In this document: piece by piece, positions 24,033-30,899 of the stretch
Layout: every line of letters starts with the position of its first letter
Position numbering within the stretch: the stretch's first letter is position 1
Origin: Sphingobium nicotianae
GTDB lineage: Bacteria; Pseudomonadota; Alphaproteobacteria; Sphingomonadales; Sphingomonadaceae
Reading direction: 5' to 3'
Length of the DNA: 64,000 nucleotides
Assembly: GCF_018603885.1 (NCBI RefSeq)
Contig: NZ_JAHGAW010000005.1
Span: 62,001-126,000, forward strand
Program-made: the position numbers and the translations under genes
The notes under the pieces: generated by a model
Database searches by the model: none
Told to the model about the DNA's origin: nothing
What the model saw: only the letters and a program-made list of their open reading frames with translations

Positions 24033-24782
24033 TCAGCCGGTGCCGAGCGAATCCGCCGCCTGGGCCAGCAGGCCCGCGGCGCGCTCCTCCAGCTGCGGTG
24101 TGGTGCGCGCCAGCGGGATGGCGACGCTGATCGCGCCGAGCACGATCGCGCCGGAGCGCACCGCGCGGCCAATGCCGATGATGCCCGGCGTATATTCCTC
24201 GATCGTGCGCGCGATCCCGGTGCGCGCGATCAGCGCGAGCTCCCGGCGCAGCTCCGCCTCGCTGGTCAGGGTCGAGGAGGTGAAGGCATCCCGATGGACG
24301 GAGGCGAAATAGCCACTGAGCTCGTCCTCCTCGAAGGTCGCGAGGATCGCCTTGCCAGCCGCGAAGGCGTGCAGCGGGACCAGCCGGCCGACCTCGATCG
24401 TGTAGCGCAGCGCCTGCGGCGCGACCTCGCCGGCGATCGCCTCCATCTCGTAGCCGTGACGGACGAAGAAGGAGACGGTCTCGTTGAGCTGCAGCGAGAC
24501 GGAGCGCACGACCGGATAGACTCGGTCGCCGATCGCGGTGGCTGCCTCGCTTGGATTGAGGCGGCTCAGTGCCGGGCCCGGCGAATGGAGGCGGCCGCTG
24601 CGCAACAGATAGCCTCGCTCGACCAGGGTGCCGAGCAGATAGGACAGGCTGCTGACGGGGATCGCCAGCGCCGACGCGATCTCCGCGGCGCTGACCGGCC
24701 GGCCGCAGCCAACCGCGAACTCGAGAATATCGAGCGTCCGCGTCGCGGATTTGACCGAGGAGGGGTCGGCTTTCCGCATCAT
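24033..24782 (-). CDS. IclR-family transcriptional regulator
   Basis: A 249-residue regulator with an N-terminal winged helix (TRTLDILEFAVGCGRPVSAAEIASALAIPVSSLSYLLGTLVERGYL, about 14-60) and the C-terminal IclR effector domain (about 80-245; LQLNETVSFFVRHG, PLHAFAAGKAILA, GIGRAVRSGAIVLGAISVAIPL). IclR proteins commonly control aromatic catabolic operons and bind an aromatic acid. It lies at the downstream end of the BKACE/alcohol dehydrogenase/cupin cluster, so it is the natural candidate regulator for that cluster; this is contextual. A palindromic repeat separates it from the BKACE gene. Confidence 0.88.
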   Translation of the reverse strand: MMRKADPSSVKSATRTLDILEFAVGCGRPVSAAEIASALAIPVSSLSYLLGTLVERGYLLRSGRLHSPGPALSRLNPSEAATAIGDRVYPVVRSVSLQLNETVSFFVRHGYEMEAIAGEVAPQALRYTIEVGRLVPLHAFAAGKAILATFEEDELSGYFASVHRDAFTSSTLTSEAELRRELALIARTGIARTIEEYTPGIIGIGRAVRSGAIVLGAISVAIPLARTTPQLEERAAGLLAQAADSLGTG

Positions 24783-24803
24783 TCGCTCATCGTCAGAAAG
24801 GAA

Positions 24804-24883
24804 CGGGTGCTCCTGCGGAAGCAGGAGCCCAGGGCGGCCAGGGACGCCGGTTGCGCCCTGGGTTCCTGCCTTCGCAGGAACAC
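24804..24883. repeat. REP-like inverted repeat
   Basis: Imperfect arms GGTGCTCCTGC...GCAGGAGCCCAGGG and CCCTGGGTTCCTGC...GCAGGAACACC. Each arm is itself a small hairpin. A half copy of the same family (GGTGCTCCTGC-TTTC-GCAGGAGCAC) is found at about 55166-55187. Confidence 0.75.
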
Positions 24884-24911
24884 CTGGTCTGTCGCTCCCC
24901 TCAAGCCGCCC

Positions 24912-25790
24912 TCAGTTCGGCAAGCCGAGCATCTGGCGCGCCTCGCCCGGTGTCGCGACCTCGTTGCCCAGTTTCTCAATGATCTGCGCCCCCCAGTCGA
25001 CCAGCTCGGCATTGTTGTTCGCGAGCATGCCTTTCTTGAGGTAGATCGTGTCCTCGAAGCCGACGCGCATATGGCCGCCGAGCAGGATCGACTGCGCCGC
25101 CATCGGGAAGCTGTGGCGCGAGACGCCGAAGCCGGTGAAATTGGCGCCGCGCGGGATCTGGTTCTTGGAGTAGATCATCGCCTCGCTCGTGGCGGGCAGG
25201 CCGTATTTCGTGCCGAGGACGAAGGTGAAGGGCGCGTTCTTGGGGATCGATCCCTTGGCCATCAGATCGTCCGCGAAGACGAAATCGCCCGCCTCGAAGC
25301 ATTCGATCTCGGTCAGCACGCCAGCATCCTGCGCCATCACGCCCATCTTGCCGACGATCGGCTCCAGATTGATGGCGACCCCGCCCCACAGGTTCATGGT
25401 GCAGATGTCGAGCGTGCACATGTCGGGCTTGAGGTCGAGGATATGCTCGATGCGGCGTTCCGCGGTGAACATCAGGGTACGCTCATCGTCGGGGAGGGCC
25501 GGTTCTTCCGGACTCTTCTGGAACCACATGCAGCCGGGGCCGGTGGTGACGTTGAGGATCACCTCATTATTCTTCTGGCGAATGAGGTTCACGACCTGCC
25601 GATAATTCTCCAGCTCCTGATTGGGCTCGCCCGTCTCCGGATGACGCACATGGACGTGGATGATCGAGGCGCCGGCCTCGGCCGCGTCCAGCGCTTCTTG
25701 GGCGACGTGCTCCGGGCGGAACGGGAAATTGGGATGCTTGGGCATCGGCGATGCCCCGGTGATCGCGCAGGTGATGAAGGTCTTGGCCAT
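24912..25790 (-). CDS. Beta-keto acid cleavage enzyme (BKACE, DUF849)
   Basis: A 292-residue zinc TIM-barrel enzyme of the BKACE family, whose founding member (Kce) cleaves 3-keto-5-aminohexanoate with acetyl-CoA to give acetoacetate and a new acyl-CoA. The zinc motif HVHVR has His45 and His47; TCAITGA near the start and LTEIECFEAGD (about 160-170) are typical. Substrate specificity in BKACE varies widely and is not predictable here. Neighbouring genes (two alcohol dehydrogenases, SDR, two dihydroxyacetophenone-dioxygenase-like cupins) suggest an aromatic beta-keto acid. A 255-base gap separates it from the upstream alcohol dehydrogenase gene. Confidence 0.9.
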   Translation of the reverse strand: MAKTFITCAITGASPMPKHPNFPFRPEHVAQEALDAAEAGASIIHVHVRHPETGEPNQELENYRQVVNLIRQKNNEVILNVTTGPGCMWFQKSPEEPALPDDERTLMFTAERRIEHILDLKPDMCTLDICTMNLWGGVAINLEPIVGKMGVMAQDAGVLTEIECFEAGDFVFADDLMAKGSIPKNAPFTFVLGTKYGLPATSEAMIYSKNQIPRGANFTGFGVSRHSFPMAAQSILLGGHMRVGFEDTIYLKKGMLANNNAELVDWGAQIIEKLGNEVATPGEARQMLGLPN

Positions 25791-26045
25791 TACTCTCTCC
25801 GATAATCTCTGATCAGATCAATAGGTTGAATGTCATTTTTTCGGCGCATGCTGCGCACAATCTCCCGTCGCTTGCCCGCCCTTGGCGCCTGAAAAGACTC
25901 ATGGCGCCCCGGATACGACGTTCGCCCTATCTGAAATGATCACATATGCGAAGACCAATATGCGCGGGCGTCACCCGGAGAAATCGGCGTTCGACATGCC
26001 GCCCGCGCCTGAAGAACCGGGCGACGAATGTCCGGATAAGGGCGA

Positions 26046-27053
26046 TCATTCCCCCGGATCGATCATCACCTTGCACTGGTGGGTGCGGCGCTTGAGGCTC
26101 TCGAATATGTCGGGCGTCTCGGCGAGGCTGATGGTCTGCGTCACCATGGCGCGGGGCTCGGCAGCACCGCGCTCCAGGGCGTCAAGCGAGGCCTCATATT
26201 CGCCGCGGGTGAAGAAGGCCGAGGTGACCAGCCTGATCTCTTTGGAGAGCATCGCGAAGCTGTTGAACGTATCGGGCTGGTTGCACAGGCCGAGCAGCAG
26301 GATGGTGCCGCGCGGGCGGACCTGTGCGACGGCCTGCGCGATGAGGCCGGGGATGCCGACGCACTCGAAGACAATATCAGCAAGGCCGCCAAGCGCGCGG
26401 GTCGAGGCACCGATGGGGTCCTCGCGGTCCACGACGAAATCGGTCGCGCCCATTTCCAGCGCGCGCTCGCGCTGATACTCGGCGACATCCTGCAGTACGA
26501 CGCGCGTTGCGCCGGCGCGGCGCGCCCAGAAGGCGACGGCGAGGCCGATCGGCCCGGCGCCCAGGACGAGTACGCGGTCGCCCGGCCGGACGCCCGAGAG
26601 CGTGACGCCGTGCCGCGCCACCGCCAACGGCTCGACGATTGCGCCATCGGCGAGGCTGAGCGACGCCGGCAGCTTGACGCACTGGTTGGGGCGGGTGAGG
26701 GCATATTCCGCATAGCCACCCTCCTGCAGGCCGAACCGGCTGCACCAGGCGACTTCGCCGGCGCGGCAGGCGGCGCACTGGCCGCAGCTCTTGAGCGGGC
26801 TCACCGAGACGAGATCGCCGGTGGCCAGCCCCTCGACGCCCTTGCCGAGCGCGACGATCTCGCCCGCAAACTCATGGCCCAGGATCGTGCCCGCGCCTTT
26901 GCCGTAGCCGGCATCTTCGGTCATGTGCAGGTCCGATCCGCAAATGCCGCAGCGGCCGACCCTGACGACCAGCTCGCCCTCACTGGGCGTGGGATCGGGC
27001 AGGGTCTCGACGAGAAGCGGCTTGTGTAATCCCTGCATGATGGCGGCGCGCAT
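26046..27053 (-). CDS. Zinc-dependent alcohol dehydrogenase (sorbitol/threonine dehydrogenase-like)
   Basis: A 335-residue medium-chain dehydrogenase. Catalytic zinc ligands Cys35 in GRCGICGSD and His60-Glu61 in LGHEFAG; structural zinc cysteines in KSCGQCAACRAGEVAWC; NAD(P)-binding LVLGAGPIGLAVAFWAR. The pattern is that of the L-iditol/threonine/2,3-butanediol dehydrogenase branch. It probably oxidises a secondary alcohol to a ketone. It lies between the BKACE gene and the first cupin gene, all on the minus strand, so oxidation of an aryl secondary alcohol before C-C cleavage is a reasonable inference. Confidence 0.88.
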   Translation of the reverse strand: MRAAIMQGLHKPLLVETLPDPTPSEGELVVRVGRCGICGSDLHMTEDAGYGKGAGTILGHEFAGEIVALGKGVEGLATGDLVSVSPLKSCGQCAACRAGEVAWCSRFGLQEGGYAEYALTRPNQCVKLPASLSLADGAIVEPLAVARHGVTLSGVRPGDRVLVLGAGPIGLAVAFWARRAGATRVVLQDVAEYQRERALEMGATDFVVDREDPIGASTRALGGLADIVFECVGIPGLIAQAVAQVRPRGTILLLGLCNQPDTFNSFAMLSKEIRLVTSAFFTRGEYEASLDALERGAAEPRAMVTQTISLAETPDIFESLKRRTHQCKVMIDPGE

Positions 27054-27117
27054 GGATGGGGTCCTTGTGTGAAGCTCGTGGAAGATGCGAAGCGGCGCTA
27101 GTCTCGTCGAGGGCGCG

Positions 27118-27624
27118 TCAGGCGAGCGCCCGATAGGCCATGCGTCCCCCCACCGGCAGACTGGCCGGTATGGGCGCCTGCTGCTCAGCCAATCGTCGCG
27201 AATATTCGGTCAGGACGCTTTGCGCATCCGTGACGCCGATGACGGCACCTGTGTCGTCGAGATGGAGCATGGCGCCATAGAGGATGAACAGCACCTCGGT
27301 CCACTCGCCGGCATCGTCGGCAACTTTCAGCGTGTGCGTGGTACCCGGCGGCTCGAAAAGGTAGGAACCGGCGACATTGGGCGGGCCGTCAACATAATCG
27401 AGATAGGTCCACCGCCCGCTGAAGGTATAGGCATGCACCTCACCGGTGTGCTTGTGCGGGGCGACCTGCAGCCCGGCCTGGAAGCGCATGCGCACGGCAT
27501 AGCGCCCGCCTTCGACATCGACCATGAGGAGCTTGAGCTGGATGCACGGATCGTCCGCCCAGTTCTCGGCCCAGGGCAGTGCGATGCTGTCGCTGTGGAA
27601 GGATTCACCCGGGTCGGCAATCAT
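27118..27624 (-). CDS. 2,4'-Dihydroxyacetophenone dioxygenase-family cupin (copy 1)
   Basis: A 168-residue cupin. Metal-binding residues are His57, His59 and His64 in PHKHTGEVHAYTFSGRW, plus His97 in EPPGTTHTL. The family is named after an iron dioxygenase that cleaves the side chain of 2,4'-dihydroxyacetophenone to 4-hydroxybenzoate and formate. Sequence and length fit the family, but many members are uncharacterised. It sits between two zinc alcohol dehydrogenase genes (14 bases upstream of its start lies the end of the next gene). A second, divergent copy is at 29709-30254. Confidence 0.8.
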   Translation of the reverse strand: MIADPGESFHSDSIALPWAENWADDPCIQLKLLMVDVEGGRYAVRMRFQAGLQVAPHKHTGEVHAYTFSGRWTYLDYVDGPPNVAGSYLFEPPGTTHTLKVADDAGEWTEVLFILYGAMLHLDDTGAVIGVTDAQSVLTEYSRRLAEQQAPIPASLPVGGRMAYRALA

Positions 27625-27637
27625 CGCTGGCCTCCGC

Positions 27638-28756
27638 TTAGCTCGGCATGACGAGGACGGGCTTCACGACGGCGCCGCTCTCGCCGGCATGAAATGCCTC
27701 GTTGATTTGGTCGAAGGGGAAGGTCTTGATGAGCTTCTCGTGCGGGAAACGCCCGGCGAGATGATGCTGGATGAGATCGGGCAGGAAGGTGACGAGGTCG
27801 GAATCGCCGCCAAGGATACCCATGACGCGCTTGCCGCCGCCCATGAAGCTTGCCTCGTTGAAGGTGAGACTGTCCGCGCGGGACGAGGCGCCGACGATGC
27901 CGACGATGCCCAGCGGCGCGAGCAGATCGAAAGCCTGCTCGATGATCTTGTTGATGCCCGTCGTGTCGAAGGCGTAGCCCAGGCCTTGGGGGCAGAGCGC
28001 ACGGATCTGATAGGCGGCATCATCGGTTTTGCCATTGATCGTGTGCGTAGCGCCGAGCTCGCGGGCGAGGGCAAGCCGGCTGTCATGGACGTCTACCGCT
28101 ATGATCGGATTTGCGCCTGCTATCTTCGCGGCCATGATGGCGCCGAGGCCCACCGCGCCCGCGCCGAAGATCGCGATGGGCATGCCGCTGCGTACGTTCA
28201 TGCTTCGCAGCACGGCGCCCGCACCCGTCATCAGGCCGCAACCCAGGGGCGCCAGCGTGGCGAGCGGCACGTCCGCTGCGCTGTCAGGTACCTTCACGAC
28301 ATTGCGGGCATGGCCGAGCGCGAAGGTAGCGAAGGCGGACTGGCCGAAGAAATTGGCATTCACCCCGGCGTTGCCCTGATGCGTGGTGTGGCTGCCGTCG
28401 GTGCGCGTGCCGATCCAGTTTTCCGGCACGAAATTGTAGCAATAGGTCGGCTTGTCGATGTCGCAGCTCGGGCAATGGCCGCAGCTGTTGAAGCTCATGA
28501 TGACCCGATCGCCGGGTTTCACATGATTGACGCCCGAACCGACTCTCTCGACGATGCCGGCGCCCTCATGGCCGAGTATGGCGGGAAGGGGTGTGGGCAG
28601 CTGCGCATCGCGCACTGCCATGTCGGTATGGCAGATGCCACACGCGACGATACGCACCAGTACCTCGTCAGCGCGTGGATCGTCGAGCGTCACCGCCTCG
28701 ATAGCGAAGGGCTTGTCCCTGCCATAGCAGATGGCCGCCTGGGCGGATGTAGTCAT
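27638..28756 (-). CDS. NAD(P)-dependent aryl-alcohol dehydrogenase
   Basis: A 372-residue zinc medium-chain dehydrogenase of the benzyl/aryl-alcohol (XylB-like) class. Catalytic zinc site CGICHTDMAVRD and LGHEGAGIVERVG, structural zinc cysteines in NSCGHCPSCDIDKPTYC, cofactor loop IAIFGAGAVGLGAIMAAKIAGA followed by AVD, indicating NAD preference. The insert WIGTRTDGSHTTHQGNAGVNANFFGQSAFAT is typical of this class. It would interconvert a primary aromatic alcohol and aldehyde. Co-directional with the cupin, SDR and VOC genes. Confidence 0.9.
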   Translation of the reverse strand: MTTSAQAAICYGRDKPFAIEAVTLDDPRADEVLVRIVACGICHTDMAVRDAQLPTPLPAILGHEGAGIVERVGSGVNHVKPGDRVIMSFNSCGHCPSCDIDKPTYCYNFVPENWIGTRTDGSHTTHQGNAGVNANFFGQSAFATFALGHARNVVKVPDSAADVPLATLAPLGCGLMTGAGAVLRSMNVRSGMPIAIFGAGAVGLGAIMAAKIAGANPIIAVDVHDSRLALARELGATHTINGKTDDAAYQIRALCPQGLGYAFDTTGINKIIEQAFDLLAPLGIVGIVGASSRADSLTFNEASFMGGGKRVMGILGGDSDLVTFLPDLIQHHLAGRFPHEKLIKTFPFDQINEAFHAGESGAVVKPVLVMPS

Positions 28757-28778
28757 GAGCTCTCTCCTTCCTATTCCT

Positions 28779-28857
28779 TGTCACCCCGGCAAACGCTTGG
28801 AGGCGTGCGACGGCGGCGGTTGTTCGGGCCAGATCCCGGCTTTCGCCGGGATGACGA
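28779..28857. repeat. REP-like inverted repeat between ADH and SDR genes
   Basis: Arm GTCACCCCGGC (28780-28790) and arm GCCGGGATGAC (28845-28855), the latter part of the hairpin ATCCCGGC-TTTC-GCCGGGAT. Related to the element at 58772-58849. Confidence 0.7.
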
Positions 28858-28878
28858 GTGGCGCGGGTGGGGCGTGAC

Positions 28879-29712
28879 TTATCCGAACCGGCCCAGAGCC
28901 ATGCCGCCATCGATCAGCATCTGGCTGCCCGTCACATAGCTCGACGCATCGGAGGCGAGGTAGAGCGCCAGCGGCTTGAGTTGATGCGGATCGCCGATCT
29001 TGCCCATCAAGGTGGACTCGTCCCACGCCTTGCGCACAACCGGATCCTGCAGCGATCCGTCAGCGATATTGGTCGCGAAAGGACCGGGCAGGATCGCGTT
29101 CACGCGAATCTTATATTCGCCCAGCTCGAAAGCCATGTGCCGGACCATATGGCTGACGCCCGCCTTGGAGGGCATGTAGGGCATCGGCACGATCGGCTCG
29201 CACACCACGGCCGCGTTGGACGAGGTTGCGATGATCGATCCCCCTCTGCCGCCCTTCTTCATGAGCCGCGCGGCTTCCCGCATGGTGTTGTACGCGCCCG
29301 TCAGGTTGATCGCGATGATCCGGTCCCAATTCTCGGGATCATAAGTATCGATCTGACCGTCGGGATCGCGATAGCCATTGGGGTTCCAGAAGCCGGGGCC
29401 GAGGCCAAGGCCGGCATTGGCAAAGGCGATGTCGAGGCCGCCATAGGCCGCCTCGTGCGCATCGAACACCTCCCGGGTGCGCACCCGGTCGCGAACGTCG
29501 AGCTGGTCGGCGCGCGCCTCATAGCCCTCGCTGCGCAGTCGCGCCGCCTCGCGCTCAGCCGCCGCACCGTCGACGTCGGTCAGCGTCACTTTCGCGCCTG
29601 CCTCCGCCATTGTCTCGGCATAGGCCAGGCCAATGCCGGAGGCCGCGCCGGTGACGAGCGCGCTGCGCCCGGTGATGTCGAACTGCTCAAGTGCCTTGGG
29701 AGTGCCGCTCAC
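28879..29712 (-). CDS. Short-chain dehydrogenase/reductase
   Basis: A 277-residue classical SDR. Cofactor motif TGAASGIG, NNAG-equivalent FANAGLG, catalytic Ser in SSNAA and Tyr-x-x-x-Lys in YMPSK. An acidic residue after strand 2 (LTDVDG) favours NAD. The start is GTG at 29712, which overlaps the TGA of the upstream cupin gene as GTGA, so translation is coupled; an upstream in-frame ATG would sit deep in that gene. Likely oxidises or reduces a secondary alcohol/ketone in the same pathway as the coupled dioxygenase-like cupin. Confidence 0.87.
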   Translation of the reverse strand: MSGTPKALEQFDITGRSALVTGAASGIGLAYAETMAEAGAKVTLTDVDGAAAEREAARLRSEGYEARADQLDVRDRVRTREVFDAHEAAYGGLDIAFANAGLGLGPGFWNPNGYRDPDGQIDTYDPENWDRIIAINLTGAYNTMREAARLMKKGGRGGSIIATSSNAAVVCEPIVPMPYMPSKAGVSHMVRHMAFELGEYKIRVNAILPGPFATNIADGSLQDPVVRKAWDESTLMGKIGDPHQLKPLALYLASDASSYVTGSQMLIDGGMALGRFG

Positions 29713-30254
29713 AGGTAAAGCTCCGGATTGATGGGGATTCCATGCTCGCGGCAATAGCTCTCGTAATGGTCCATGAACCACCAGACGTCCGCGGTCATGA
29801 CGAAATTGCCGTCATTATCGTAAAACTCGTTCGGACCCTGCATCCAGCCGAACAGCTTGCAGCCGTCGGGATGATCGGTGACCAATGTATGCGCCTCGCC
29901 GGGCGTCTCGTAAATGAAGCCGCCGGGCGTCGCGACCCAGTCATATTCCAGGTAGCGCGCGCTGCCCTCCAGGCACATCATCACGACATAGCCGCGGTGC
30001 TTGTGCGTGCCGACCACGCTCGGACCCTTCATCCACAGAATGTTGGAGTAGATATTATGGCGCGTGTCGAACAGCAGATGCTTGATGGCGGCCTTCTCGC
30101 CGAAGGGCACCCAGGGACTGTCCTTCTCCTCGATGCCGACGAAGCGGCCGGCTTTGGCATGTTTGGCGATGAGGTCCGGGAAAAGCTCGGGCACATTGAC
30201 GATCTTGCGCTCCTGCGCGGGAGGCGCAGTCATCTTCCCTTCTGGCTTGTTCAT
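29709..30254 (-). CDS. 2,4'-Dihydroxyacetophenone dioxygenase-family cupin (copy 2)
   Basis: A 181-residue cupin with metal ligand candidates His84 and His86 in GTHKHRGYVVMMCLEGSARYLEYDW and His122 in TPGEAHTL, the same three-His layout as the characterised dioxygenase. The stretch WMQGPNEFYDNDGNFVMTADVWWFMDHYE near the C-terminus is typical of the family. A good ribosome site (CAGGAGAGAG) precedes the ATG. It is translationally coupled to the SDR downstream and follows a VOC gene. Cleavage of an aryl alpha-hydroxyketone or related ketone is the working assignment. Confidence 0.83.
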   Translation of the reverse strand: MNKPEGKMTAPPAQERKIVNVPELFPDLIAKHAKAGRFVGIEEKDSPWVPFGEKAAIKHLLFDTRHNIYSNILWMKGPSVVGTHKHRGYVVMMCLEGSARYLEYDWVATPGGFIYETPGEAHTLVTDHPDGCKLFGWMQGPNEFYDNDGNFVMTADVWWFMDHYESYCREHGIPINPELYL

Positions 30255-30294
30255 GGCATCTCTCTCCTGGTGTCTTGTCTTTGCCGGGACCGTT

Positions 30295-30714
30295 TCAGCC
30301 CTCGGGATTGGGATCCTGATCGAACACGTTGAGCTCGATCTGGACGCCGGTCGGGTCGTGGATGAACACCTGTGTCATCTTGATCACCTCGACGCGGTTC
30401 TCGCGCCAGGGGACGTTGTGCTTCTTCATCCGCTCGACCAGCGCGTCGAAACCGATGCACTGGAAGGCGACATGATCGAGGCCGCCCGTGGTGCCAGTAA
30501 TCTTGTCATAGACGCCATGCTCGCTGAGCGCGCCGGGGGTGCTGATGTGGACGATCGGATCATCCTTATGATCGTACATCCAGCGCACCATCGTCTTGTC
30601 TAGATTGGACGGCGGATCGCGCTCCTCCAGCTCCAATATGTCGCGATAGAAGGCGACCACCGGTGGCAGGTCGCGGGTGCGGATGTTGACGTGGTCGAGC
30701 CGTTTGATGAGCAT
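30295..30714 (-). CDS. VOC-family (glyoxalase/dioxygenase fold) protein
   Basis: A 139-residue two-module VOC protein. Metal ligand candidates are His8 (LDHVNIRT), His79 (LDHVAFQC) and Glu126 (VQIELNVFD), the positions used by extradiol dioxygenases, glyoxalase I and related epimerases. Single-domain size fits glyoxalase-like or decarboxylase-like members rather than a full extradiol dioxygenase. It is the first gene of the minus-strand cupin/SDR/ADH run after the TonB receptor. Reaction unknown. Confidence 0.82.
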   Translation of the reverse strand: MLIKRLDHVNIRTRDLPPVVAFYRDILELEERDPPSNLDKTMVRWMYDHKDDPIVHISTPGALSEHGVYDKITGTTGGLDHVAFQCIGFDALVERMKKHNVPWRENRVEVIKMTQVFIHDPTGVQIELNVFDQDPNPEG

Positions 30715-30841
30715 TTCGGGCGATCCTGATCCTGGTTGCCGGGCGGTCGAGCGCGTCCCGTTGATTTACCTATCATAGTATGCAATGTCGCTCTCTCGAT
30801 GCAAGCTGTGTAGCATGACCGGGCGCGTTTTTTGAAACAGA

Positions 30842-30869
30842 AGGGGCCGGAACTTGCGCTCCGGCCCCT
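30842..30869 (-). terminator. Hairpin terminator of the TonB receptor gene
   Basis: Ten-base stem AGGGGCCGGA (30842-30851) and TCCGGCCCCT (30860-30869); on the minus strand it is followed by TCTGTTTC, moderately T-rich. It lies 31 bases after the receptor stop, separating it from the downstream VOC operon. Confidence 0.7.
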
Positions 30870-30899
30870 CCCTCTCTCTCCTATTATCTCATTCGCGGG

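Noticed and set aside
24029..24172. Upstream ATG start for the small cupin
   Set aside because: It would overlap the IclR gene by 140 bases and adds an Arg/Ala-rich segment unlike cupins.
30767..30785. ATCATAGTATGCA as a third ferC-type site
   Set aside because: It shares only CATA/TATG with the other two; the spacing and flanks of the palindrome do not match the GCTATGCAG core.
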